A DNA stretch of 64,000 nt from Trema orientale (lineage: Eukaryota > Streptophyta > Magnoliopsida > Rosales > Cannabaceae): the NCBI GenBank assembly GCA_002914845.1, contig JXTC01000132.1, positions 62,001 to 126,000 on the forward strand, given 5' to 3'. The translations under genes and the position numbers were made by a program. The notes beneath the pieces are model-generated. The model had not been told where the DNA came from, did no database searches, and saw nothing but the letters and a program-made list of their open reading frames with translations. Shown in pieces: positions 24,756-35,759 of this stretch. How positions within the stretch are numbered: position 1 is the first letter of the stretch; each line of letters opens with the position of its first letter.

Positions 24756-25049
24756 TTTTTTTTTTCAATGCTGAAAAAATTAAAACAACAGCAAAAATTT
24801 TGGAAAAAATTCAGATTTTCAAACTCATTAAAATATGTTCATGAATCTATCAAACATAAAATTCAAGATCACCCAAACCTAATTTTGCTAGAATCATAAT
24901 CCACAAGTTTTCTCACTATGCAAAAATCAATAGTATACGTAATTAAATATCATTCATCACCATGAATCATTTAACTATCATAAACAAAAATTGCTCAAAC
25001 TCAATCATATAACCTAGATCATAATTATGCTATACATAAGAACCTATGC

Positions 25050-25063
25050 TCTCTGATACCAAT
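25050..25063 (-). other. Copia primer-binding site
   Basis: On the minus strand the 5' LTR end ACCAGCA is followed by ATTGGTATCAGAG, complementary to the 3' end of initiator tRNA-Met, the usual copia primer. Confidence 0.8.
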
Positions 25064-26645
25064 TGCTGGTATATAGGACCTAACACTTCGGAAAAATCAT
25101 GTATACGTGCAAACTATAGAAAACACATTATCACATCATGAACGCAACGGAAAAGTTAGTGGATTTAGGTTTTAAAATTTTCATGAAAATAATTTTCATA
25201 ACTATAGAATATGCATATATCAATTACAGGATCATGTATAACATAAATCAAATCTAGATGCATAAACCTTAAAGATGAAATTAGGGTTCACCTCTTGTAG
25301 CGTGCTCCTCCTTGATCTCTTTGTTGATGGTGATCAAATCTCCAACCCTAGATCTTCTTGTCTATGCTCCTGTTCTTAGTTGATGAGGCAAGTGAGCAGT
25401 AAGTTGAATCCTTCGTTAGAGAACGATCAAGAACACCTTCTTGATCCTTTGGAACACTTGGACGTGAGATGAGACTATGAGATTGCGGGAAACTTTTTCT
25501 CTCTCACTTTTTCTCAAGTTGGCGCAGAGCACCTCTTTTTCACGTGTAGCTCTCTTAGAGTTACTGTAAAGTTTTTTCTCTCTCATATATCTTATATATA
25601 TATATAGGGCCCAAAAATGCTAATCCCAATCCAACTAGGATTGGGCTTGTTTTCCAATTTGGGCTTTGGATGTATTTTTATAAATATGTCTAACTCATGT
25701 AACTTATTTATAAAAATACCAACTTGTGTGTAGAATCATTATTTTACACAGTTTCATAAAACTAATTTCACAAATACCACCAACCAATTAATGAGCTTTG
25801 TTGAGCTAGACAAAGGACCTATAAGATCCAAATAATCTAAGCTCCAATAGTATAACAAATACATAATAACTCTTATTATGGTATTTATATAAATACTATT
25901 AGTAAAGGAGATACTCTATTAAAGGCCCAATACTGCACTCTTAGATTAAATATTATACCTTTTATAGAGATTTAATCAACTAGCCTTGATTAACCCGATC
26001 TATCTAGCATATTCTATACCACATATAGAATCCTTATACAATGCCGTAGTTGGATAAGTGAAATTACTGTAATACTCTTCCAACACATATTTACCTTTAA
26101 ATTACCATCTTTCTATTAAGGAATAATGTTGTTGATAATTTTGTTCTCAATAGCCATTTAGACAAAATTATCAACCAATTCACAAAGTGAACACTAAGAT
26201 CTTAGATTTAATTATTCCAAAAATCTTGAAAGACCTTAAAGTGACATTAATGTATAGTGTCCTTAATTATTTAGTGTTCCCATTAATTCATAAGCCATAA
26301 CCTCTAATATGTTAGAGTTCGCCTCTAATTTCACAGAGACTAGTCTTTTAACAAATCACAAGGCTACAACTCATAAAAGCAAGTCCAGTCAAATATCAAG
26401 GATTAAGATTTATATGCTAAGAGCTAGTTTGCAGTAATATAAGAATTGAGTTAAGGCACTCTAATTTTTTATATTACCTGGTCCAGCTCAATACACATAA
26501 CTTATTTATGTTGTACTAGTGTGTCTATCAGAAGTCAGACACTTCAATGATTTGAGACACATCATTCCCGTTAAGATAGACAATCACTACAATCTTTAGT
26601 AAATAAAGTATTCCATCTTTATTTACAAATTGTAAACTAATTAAT
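25064..26645 (-). repeat. 5' LTR of the copia element, truncated
   Basis: Parallels 17544 onward up to AACTAATTAATTTAG, then breaks at about 26645, where Tekay-like reverse transcriptase sequence begins. Roughly 200 bp of the LTR start (minus-strand sense) are missing, so the element lost this end by deletion or rearrangement. Confidence 0.8.
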
Positions 26646-27782
26646 TTAGCCCGTATCTCATTCTAAAAGTTGTCTTAAGAATATCTTCTTCCTTAATCTT
26701 CAATTGATGGTATCCTGATTTTAAATCAATCTTGGAAAATACTGAAGCACCTTATAACTGATCAAATAAATCATCAATTCTAGGGAGAGGATACTTATTC
26801 TTGACTATGACCTTATTTTTCTTTCTATAATCAATACAAAGCCTCATAGTCCTATTTTTCTTCTTTATAAACAAAACTAGAGCACCCCATGGTGAAAAGT
26901 TTGGGCGTATGAAATCCTTATCCAAAAGCTCCTATAATTGTACCTTCAGTTTCTTCAACTCTGCTGGAGCCATTCTATATGGTGCCTTAGAAATAGAGGT
27001 TGTACCAGGTAGTAGATTAATTACAAACTCTATTCCCCTGTTAGGTGGTAATTCTTCTAGATCTTCTGGAAACATTTCTAAAAATTCATTAACTACTGGT
27101 ACTTTCTCTAGCTTCATCTTCAGTTCCTCTCATGTGTCCATTACATTTGCCAAATAACTAGTACATTCTTTCTCAAATAACTTTCTTGCTTTTATCATTA
27201 AAATTATTGGTATAATTTTCTTCTTTGAAGACCCAAGGAAAGTAAACTTCTCTTCACTAGGTGACTGAAATATTACTCTCTTACCATTACAATCAGTACT
27301 AGCATGATACTTAAATAGCCAATCCATATCCAAAATCACCTCAAAATCCTGCATATCCAACACTATTAAGTCTGCCTATAAATCTCTACCATCTATCTGT
27401 ATTGGACACGCTCTCAAAACTTGACCAAAATATAGCACTTCCCCATATAGAATAGTTATACAGCATCTTAAATTCAAAGTTTCAGGTGATCTACCCAATT
27501 TTCTCACATATGCTGATAGTGTAAATAAATGTGTAGCCCCTGAATTTATTAATATATATGTAAAGATATCAAAGATAGAGATCTCACCTACTACAACTGA
27601 TGGATCAGCCTCAGGATCTGTCGCAATCATGGTAAACACACGAGCTGGAACTTTCTTTTGTTCACTAGAGGTGGAGGGACAATCCTTAGAAAAATGCTAT
27701 GTCCTGCCACATGTATAACACACTCTACTACCCAAAAGATATTCACCCTTGAGGTTTTCTACATTTGGGACATGTAATCGCA
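26646..27782 (-). pseudogene. Tekay/Del-like gypsy fragment: zinc knuckle, protease, start of RT
   Basis: Minus-strand pieces in order: a CCHC knuckle near 27720-27670 (CYTCGRT, a stop, HFSKDC); a retropepsin-like region at 27639-27376 with SGATH in place of the usual DSGATHSF block; 27363-27130, the post-protease spacer; and 27117-26932 with PVVNEFLEMFPEDLEELPP and SKAPYRMAPAELKKLK, the entry to chromoviral (Tekay/Del) reverse transcriptase. It continues to about 26646, within the [10 protein letters not shown] region. Both ends are abrupt: at 27782 it meets Tat integrase and at 26645 the copia LTR. It is a scrap of a second gypsy family, not part of the Tat pol. Confidence 0.8.
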
Positions 27783-30700
27783 TCTAGTGCCATTTTAGCA
27801 TATGGTATATTTAATTCCACATGCCATAGAGTTTCAGCTCCATATACTAAAGAAAACGAAGTCTCTTTAGTGGTAGTATATTTGGTGGCTCTGTAAGCCC
27901 AAAGAGCAAAGGGTAAGCAGTCGTCTTATTATATTGATCTTTCTTTGATCATTCTTTTGATAATAGTCATCAAAGTCAATGTTGAATACATCTATGGCTC
28001 CATGTCCTTGAGGATAGTATCTAGTGGACCTTCCATAAAATATTTGATATCTCTCCAATAGTGACTCAAAAGGTTGTCCAATAAAAAGTGTTCAATTATC
28101 TGACAGTATCCTTTGTGGTAGGCCGAAACGAAAGATAATATTTTCTTGTACAAATTGACTAGTAGCTTCTGAAGTGGCCCTTTTAAGAGAAATGGCCCCA
28201 AACCATTTTGTAAAATTTTATGTAGCTACCTGAATCCAAATCTCTCCTTTTGAGAAAGGATTGATTGGTCTAATGAGATCAATTAACCAAGTGTAGAATG
28301 GCCAATGTGATGTAATACTTCCCATGTCGACAGTGGGTATATATATCAAATTTCCATGTCTTTGGCAAGTATCACATTTTCGAGTAAATTCCATAGGATC
28401 ATTTTCCATCGCAGGCCAATAGTATCCAATAGTGATCAACTGCTCAAATAGCTGTCTTCCACCCATATGGCCACCACAGTCCCTAGCATGTACTTCTTTT
28501 AGGAATATTTTCTGTTTCATTGGGTCCTAAACATCTCAGGACTTTTCCTTGAAAATTCTTTCTGAAAGGTAGATTATTTTGGACAAAGAATCTATCTACT
28601 TTTTGTTTCACCAGAATAGCTGAAAAGCGTCATCAGGCAACTGACTAAGGACAATATAGTCGATATAGACTTTTTTCCAATCTTCTTCTTCCACAAAGAA
28701 GCTTTCTTTAGGATCAATCACAAGTTGGCATTGCTTATAGTTTCTTTACAGCTCATTAGCTTGTTTTCTTAATTCAGGCTAAAAGTATCCAAGTCGTTAG
28801 ATTCTTCTAGCTAATGTTGCTCCATCTAAACCACATATTTTAGAATGGACCTCATCTAGTACTTTTCTTCCAAATTCTTCATCAATGCATTTTGCTAGAA
28901 TTCCGTTAGAAAATCTCTTATATACTTGATCATTGATCAATATGAATACTTTGATTTCTTCAAGATTTTTGACTTTCAGACTTTCTAGCTGTTCTTTGAT
29001 ACATTGGATCTATCCATTTGATTGTTGTGTTGATGAAGCTACTGGCTCTGATTTGGTCTCTAAGGGGATTTGAATAAGATCTCCATTTGTATCACCCATT
29101 TTAAGTACTAATGTTGCTAGAGCATCTGCATATTTGTTCTGAGATCTGGGGATGTACTTCAATTTATAATTTTGAAGACATGGAACTTTTCTTGAATTTT
29201 TTCTCGGTATTTTATCAAATTCAGCTCCTTAACAGCAAAATCTCCATTGAGCAATTTGATGACTAAGTTAGAGTCCCCACAGATTTTTAATTCTGAAATC
29301 TTCATTTCTTTGGCTAGATCTAGGCATTGCTAAGGCCTCATATTCAGCTTCGTTGTTGGAGCGAAGGAAAGCTAATTTGACGACTTTCTTGAAGAGTTCT
29401 TTTTAATCATTGGACAGAACAACTCAGGCACTTCTTTTATTGTGGACAGAGACACCATCAAAATAGAGTATCAAACATTCTTCTTTGTCTTCTATGGCCA
29501 TTATTTCCTTTGAATCATGCTTAATGTACTTAAGAAATTCAACCAAAGCTTGGCTTTTAATCGCTTTTGGCTTTTCCATGGTGATATCAAGTTCACTAAG
29601 CATGAGTATCCATTTGGCATATCGACCAGTGAGAATTGGCTTATGTAGTAAGAGCTTGATCAGATCAGAATTCGTGATCACTTTGACTTTGTGAGAGACC
29701 ATGTAGTGTTTAAGCTTTTGTATTGCATACATTAAGGCAAGACAGAGCTTATCTGTGAAAGAGTAGTTCTTCCCTGATACTCTAAGTAGGCGACTCAGAT
29801 AATATACTAGCTTCTCCAAGCCATCATTCTGATTCGTCAGATGCAGCCAAGTAAATCAATAATTTTTTTATGGGGATGGGGCAACCATGACTTGTGCATT
29901 AGTGAGAACTTTCTTGATTTCTTCAAAGGCATGGTCATATTTAATGTCTCATTTGTACTCTACATCTTTCTTAGTTAATTGATAGAGAGGACTGATAATA
30001 CTAGCCAAAGCTGGAATAAATCTCCCGAGATAAGAAATTTTTCTAATGAGTCCCCTCAATTATTTGAGATCTTGAGGTAGCTTGATGTCCAGTATTACCT
30101 TTGTCTCGTCTTTACCAATCTTGATTCTACTTTTGTGAACTACAAAGCTAAAAAACTTGCCTTCTGTGACTCCGAATGTACATTTTAATGGATCCATCTT
30201 GAGATCGTACTTTTTGCACCTTGCAAATACTCTTTTCAAGTGATTCAAATGTGATTCTTTTTTTTTGGACTTTACCACTAAATCGTCGATATAGTCTTCG
30301 ACATAATCATGGATCATATCATGAAAAATTATTGTCATGGCTTGTTGATTAGTGGCTCTAGTGTTTTTTACCCAAATGGCATTACTATGTAGCAAAAATT
30401 TCCAAATGGGATTCTGAAAGTATTTTTTTTTGTATCTTCTGGATCTATTTTAATCTGGTTGTAGCCACTGAATACATCTATGAATGAGAGCATCTTGTGG
30501 TTGGCGGTTGCATCAACAAGCATATGTAGATTTGGCAGCGAAAAATCATCTTTTGGGCATGCTTTGTTTAAACCTCTAAAATCTACATAGATTCTGATTG
30601 CCATTCTTCTTTCTCACCGATACTATATTTTGCCAACCATGTTGGATATATGTATGGTTTTATGAATCCAGCCCCTAGCAACTTCTCTATCTCTTTTTTG

Positions 30701-31220
30701 ATTTGCAGCTAAATATAATTGCTGAAATTCCTTGTTGTTTGTTTGACTAGCTTGTAGATGGGGTTTACAGTAAGCTTGTGAGTAATTAACTTACTGCTTA
30801 ATCCCAGCACGTCTTTGTAGGTCTATACAAAAATGTCACGATATTCAGCAATTCTAGGAGAGATGCTTCAAATTATAGTTCTAACTTGGCAGAAATGAAT
30901 GTTGATATTTCCTCTCTGTCTTCTGCCAAATTTATTTTTTTGAGCCCTTCTTGAGGATTCTTGGGTTCATCTTGTAGTTTTTGTTGTAGGCACGTCAGAA
31001 ATCTAATTTTCAAATGCATGGAAATTGTTGTTTTGATTGGGTAGCATTGAAGCAAAAGTCCCCCTCCATTTGCTTTTTCTAGATTGGCAGTCGTTTGGAG
31101 TATTTGGGTGTGAGATAATTGCATATTTTCTTGAGATTACCTCATAGCATCTATTGAATTCGCTAACTAAGTTAAAATAGTAGAGATTGCAGCATTCAAT
31201 GGATTTTGTTGCTTAGCCAT
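27783..31220 (-). pseudogene. Tat gag start fused to pol (RT, RNase H x2, integrase)
   Basis: A start MAKQQNPLN at 31220, 190 bp from the primer site, reads with two stops into the pre-RT linker (INLAEDREEISTFISA), so most of gag and the protease are absent. RT: 30604-30060, with GLNKACPKDDF, DVFSGYNQIKIDP, PFGNFCYIVMPFG and an intact YIDD near 30293-30282. RNase H: 29819-29424 (GRYAKWILMLSELDI). A second, archaeal-type RNase H follows with SNNEAEYEAL near 29350 and a degenerate end near 29110 (YADALATL), a mark of the Tat lineage. Integrase: 28520-27783 with the His-His-Cys-Cys zinc motif (HARDCGGHMG; CDTCQ), a core beginning WLIDLIRP, and the C-terminal WAYRATKYTTTKETSFSLVYG. Stops and frame changes throughout. 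Confidence 0.85.
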
Positions 31221-31410
31221 TTTGAGACAATGAGATGATTTTCTTTCTTTTTTTTAATTTTGGTTCTTTTTTAAAAAACTTTTTCTAACCTTCTTTCTAT
31301 TTTTTTTTTCTTTTTTTTTTTTGTTGTTGAAAAAGACAGAAAACGGGCAGAATTACGAGATGACTTTTAAGATCTTGGAGATACTGAAGAAACTTAGTTT
31401 CCTTTGGCTA

Positions 31411-31428
31411 CTCTCCAGTGGAGTCGCC
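31411..31428 (-). other. Tat primer-binding site (tRNA-Arg type)
   Basis: On the minus strand GGCGACTCCACTGGAGAG follows the 5' LTR end by a few bases, matching the TGGCGACTCC-type site used by Tat/Ogre elements. Confidence 0.75.
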
Positions 31429-31438
31429 TTTTAATACT

Positions 31439-32648
31439 TGAGAGAGCGGTAGTTTTTTCTGCAAAAGAAAAATTAAGCATAATAATGGTTAATTATTATA
31501 AGTTTTGTAGGCCATATTCTAGCACCACATATTAGACAGTTAGGATTTAGTTAGATTAGTATACTGAAATTAAATGACTGAAATTTAAATTGTTGAGTTT
31601 AACATAAAGGGTTGTATAAAAAGCGATCGCATTTCACAACTGTCTTAATAAATAACTCAACATCATAGATCTACGAGAATTTAAAATACTGGAAATAATG
31701 TGAGAGGTTATGAAAAGTGCGGTCGCATTACACAACTCAGCATACTAAAACAACTTACCCCCATGGATCTGCGAGTATTTAAATTGCAACATTAAATATT
31801 AGTAGTTATGTTAGCATAGTGTGGAGTTTGTTAGCACACTGCAGAAATATTTAGAGCAATAGCAAATAGTGGGGTGAATAACTCATTATTTCAAAATCTA
31901 TAATAATAATATATGATATATAATATATAATATAATATATAATTACATATAGAATATGAACAAAGTAGAAGGTTTAAAAGAGGAAATACTTTTTGACTAA
32001 AAGATTAGAAAGAAATAATTAATAAATTTTATTGTGTTGTGAGATTTATTGAATAATGGTGATGGTTAGGTATAGTGGGACATTGGATAAAGAGAAAGAA
32101 AAGTAGGATGATTGAAATAATATATTAGTTAAAAAAAGAAAAGAATAAAGAAGTGACAAAATAATGCTAAGATTATAGATAAGAGAGAGAAAGAGAAAGA
32201 GATAGAGAGAGAGAGGGAGAGAAAAGATAGTATCTTTGTATAAAATACTATCTTTTCTTTACAAACATTGAGCCCATATATATATATATAGGCATAAGAA
32301 AGCTACTATTTGTATAAAAGATTTATAATCTAGTAGTGGCAATCAAAGTGAAGGCAATGGCAAATGTTAGGTAGTTTCCAATGAGAAATTGTCGTGTGTC
32401 CTATTTAATGACATGGCTTTAATTATGATGTGGCATAGACTCTTGATGATGTGGCATGAACTTGATAATCTTCCAATAATAAATTGACACTTGTCTTTGA
32501 ATGTTAATATCATCTTTTGTCCAATGCAATTTTGACACGCCACGCTTTCTTAACAGACATTATATTATATAATTATCACATTTTTATGAACTTAATATTT
32601 TAGATAGTGAATAATTATTAAAAAAATTTCACACCACAAAACAATACA
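31439..32648 (-). repeat. Right LTR (5' LTR) of the Tat element
   Basis: Direct-repeat partner of 15237-16508. Ending it at 32648 (ATACA) leaves ATGTT immediately outside, equal to the five bases before the left LTR. It contains a purine-rich GAGA run near 32190-32225. Confidence 0.85.
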
Positions 32649-32653
32649 ATGTT

Positions 32654-34854
32654 TGATCAGTTTCGTACATACCTGTGCCTAGACATATTTCATCCATAAA
32701 TATCAGCTCAGAATCTTCAATGTCCAAAGTCCAAACGCATCTGTTACTCACATATCACTCCAACCCATTGCAAATCCTGAAAGAGTAACAGTGTCTCTTA
32801 TCATGTTGGTATCTTCACCAGCACCTCCTCAGGCCCTCATGCACTCATGCTCAACTCTTATCATTCTCTTCACTTTATTATCTTTTTTCCTCTCTCTCTG
32901 CACCATTTCTAAGTCTTGACTGGTATCTCGCGTGTCCTCTTTCAACTACTCAGGCAAACAAACATTTTCTTTTTTTTTTTTCTTTTGATTAGCCAATCCG
33001 ACCACAAGTTTGGTCGGTTTTATAAGGCCAATTTCAAAATTCGAACAATTTTCGGTTTGATTTTTGACAAACCAAAACCCAAACGGTCAGTTTAGATAGT
33101 GCTAAGTAAACCGTCCAAATCAATTGACTATCACCCCTGGTATACTTTATGTTCATAGTATTACTCATTAAATGAAATGTCCAAACACAAATTAAAACTC
33201 ATCTATATAATTTAAAAGAGAATTATAATCATAATCGGCCATTCTCCTTAAGTTCTAATTTTTCGACCAAAATCTATTCTTGGGCCTTGAAATAGGAACA
33301 AAGCCCCAGTAAGCGTGCTCCTGGAAAGGCTTTATCATTATCATTTTGGGCCTCTAACGAAAACATGGAATATTGTTGTTTTTTGTTTTTTGTTTTTTTG
33401 TTTTGTTTTTTTTTACCTATTTTAAACAAAAAAGAAAATTCATTGCATTGTAATTACTCATGCGATGCAAAAATTGAATTACAAAGTGCCCATAATAGTA
33501 AACAAATAATTGATGAAGCCACTGCATTAATACTTAACGGTGAAAGAGGAATAAACGCAACAATAGATACAAGTACAACTTCTATTATTGTTGACCCTTC
33601 TGACTAATATTGTAACATATTTCTTGTAGAAATTGATTTTTGATATGGTAAAATATTTAATTATGGGTGAGGTTTCAATAGTTATTGTTATATTTACCCA
33701 CTGGTGGTTACTGTTGTCTTAGTCATTGGATGAATATCCGATCTGGACAGTTGGCTAACAATATTTATGATAATTAATTAGTTTTGAAGTTATAAATCTC
33801 ATTAAATACGTATTTAGATGGAAAACTTGTTAGTAACTTGCTGATATGGCATTTTCAAATATATTATTTATTTATTTAAATAGAATCTGAATCTAAGATT
33901 TACTCCTTGACTCTTAATTGGAATTTGAAAAAAAAAAAGTTGTGTGTTCCCTAAGTCAATCCTATTGCATACATTAATTGTTGACAAAATACTATTATTA
34001 ATATCTCACATAAGTTGTTACTATTATTTAGTATCTCACATAAGTTGTTGTCAATAAAGATTTTGACGTACGGTTGGAAGTTAAAAAACTATGTGGTTTT
34101 TTTTTTTCCAATTTATTTGCTTTGATTTTTTTTTCTTTCAATTGTCATATATTTTCTGGTTTCAAGTAATTAACACGATATTAAAGGAATATGAAGATTT
34201 GAATATGAGGATAATAGAGGAATATGAAGATTTGAATATGAGATTTTGCAGGAAATTTTCATTTATGGATTTCGTAAGAATTCTTATTTTTTATTTTTAT
34301 TTTTTGAAGAAGTGAAAGATTTCTATTTTTCAAGACACTCTGGATATTTGAAATGCTTTGTATCGCTATTTTTTTTTCAATTTTCTGATTTAAATACAAA
34401 CCAGATAGGTATTAATGGGAAAAGATAATTAATTTTCTTTATATGCTTGGGTTAGAAATTAACTCGATGATTTTTGAATAACTTTTTATATTTTATTGTT
34501 GATGTTTAGATAAGTATCAATTTATATATTATTATTTAAATTGAAACTAAATCTAAACAAAATGACTTATTTATATGTATTAATTATTTTTACTGTTTTT
34601 GTTCTACACTTATTATTTGTCTATACAATTAAGAATTTGATATTTTCAATTATTGAATTTGGCTTATAATAATGCTTTCTTATCTCTCGTTTAATCTACC
34701 AAACATAGGAAAATATTGATTCAAATCCAATCCAATCTACTCCACTCAATTCTAACATATAATTCTATCCAATATAGTCCAATTCAACAAACCAAACGTT
34801 ATATATTTTCCTCTTCTAATTTGTGCAACACTTCTTTTTTTATTTTCTATTTTA
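32654..34854. other. AT-rich spacer, no supported gene
   Basis: Contains an 80-codon open frame at 33365-33607 (plus), starting in a poly-T-encoded Phe/Leu run; the second half looks protein-like (QIIDEATALILNGERG) but matches nothing I recognise. 32990-33130 has CGGTTT/AAACCG-rich sequence like that at 13375-13460. 34190-34245 has a short duplication (GAATATGAAGATTTGAATATG). Otherwise nothing. Confidence 0.4.
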
Positions 34855-34985
34855 AAAAAAGTGAGGTTTAACTAATGACTACCACTTATTATAAATAAAG
34901 AAAAATAGCTCACGCACCTTAGGAGTTGAACTCCAGACCTAATACCCAATTCCTACTCCACCTTATCCACTGAGCTAGCCTTAGT
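34855..34985 (-). mobile_element. tRNA-derived SINE
   Basis: On the minus strand there is an A box TAGCTCAGTGG (34977-34967), a B box GGAGTTCAACTCC (34934-34922) about 33 bp later, and a downstream tail running into an A/T-rich tract. Spacing and boxes are those of a tRNA-like Pol III promoter. The body does not fold as an intact tRNA (no acceptor-stem partner), so it is a SINE copy, not a tRNA gene. Confidence 0.75.
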
Positions 34986-35615
34986 GGGCTTTAGTTCTTG
35001 CAAGACTGTTCTTTCTTTTTTACTTCACTTTTAGGTTTTTTTTTTTTTTTTTCAATTGTTCTTTTTATACGTATAAAGGATCTTGTTTTTTTGCTTATAA
35101 GGGATTATTATGTAGCTTTTTCACTATTATTTAATTTTTCTTCTCTCTTTTTTTTTTCCCCCCTAGTGCAAACGTTAGCCAAAATAGCTAATAGAAAGAC
35201 AAAAGGAAAACATTTAATTTTAATACAAAAATAAATTTTTTTTAAAAAAAGGAAAGAAAACCGAAATGGAACTTATAAAATATTCAAGAAAACCTTAAAT
35301 ACAAATAGAAGATGAATTTTCATTAACAAAAAGAAAAGACGAGTTTGTAAACTAATTATGAAAACAAATTAGTGGTTAAAGAAAATAAAAACTATTTTAA
35401 AATATTTTCAATATAAATTTGCACTTTCTTTTATAATAATTTATTAATCAAGTTTGCAACCATTATTATTAGAGCATCTATTATATGTGATAATTGAACT
35501 GTATTCATATTTTAGGTCACATATACAAAATATAGTGTCTCTATAACTACTTCGATTAAATTGAAGAGCAAGTCAATATATAGGGTAAATATTATATGTA
35601 ACAATGGAGCCATAC

Positions 35616-35652
<37 letters not shown>

Positions 35653-35759
35653 GTCTCTGTGACTATCTCGATCAAAATCGAAGAATAAGTTCTTTGAGCA
35701 CACATTATATGTGACAATTGAACTATATTTATATTTTAGATTTTTTTTCTTTTAAGAAT
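34986..35759. other. AT-rich spacer with a (TA)n microsatellite
   Basis: No gene. A (TA)n run lies at about 35621-35647. Two similar short segments (TTATATGTGACAATTGAACT-like) flank it near 35483 and 35704. Confidence 0.5.

Larger units (their letters stand above)
17544..26645 (-). mobile_element. Ty1/copia element with long LTRs, lacking reverse transcriptase
   Basis: Two direct repeats starting TGCTGGTATATAGGACC (17544 and 25064) are the LTRs. On the minus strand the 5' LTR is followed by TTGGTATCAGAG, the initiator-tRNA-Met primer site, and the 3' LTR is preceded by the copia polypurine motif AAGTGAGAGATTGTTGGG. Only protease and integrase remnants lie between, with stops; no RT or RNase H sequence was found before the 3' LTR. 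The 5' LTR is cut short at 26645. About 4 kb upstream of the protease remnant is AT-rich or GC-rich non-coding sequence, so gag is also unrecognisable. Confidence 0.85.
15237..32648 (-). mobile_element. Ty3/gypsy Tat-lineage retrotransposon with nested insertions
   Basis: Two diverged direct repeats (about 1.2-1.27 kb) bound the unit, flanked by the 5-bp duplication ATGTT at 15232-15236 and 32649-32653. The element reads on the minus strand, so its 5' LTR is at the right. Immediately inside that LTR is a GGCGACTCCACTGG site matching the tRNA-Arg-type primer site of Tat/Ogre elements. The gene order is gag start, RT, RNase H, archaeal-type second RNase H, integrase; the second RNase H is a Tat hallmark. 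The interior contains a Tekay-like fragment (26646-27782) and a copia element (17544-26645). Confidence 0.85.

Noticed and set aside
33365..33607. 80-codon open frame, plus strand
   Set aside because: It starts in a poly-T-encoded Phe/Leu run, has no recognisable domain and lies in spacer DNA. It may be an exon scrap but cannot be supported as a gene.
34922..34977. Candidate tRNA gene on the minus strand
   Set aside because: Box spacing fits, but there is no matching acceptor stem or anticodon arm, and an A/T-rich tail follows; it was called a SINE instead.
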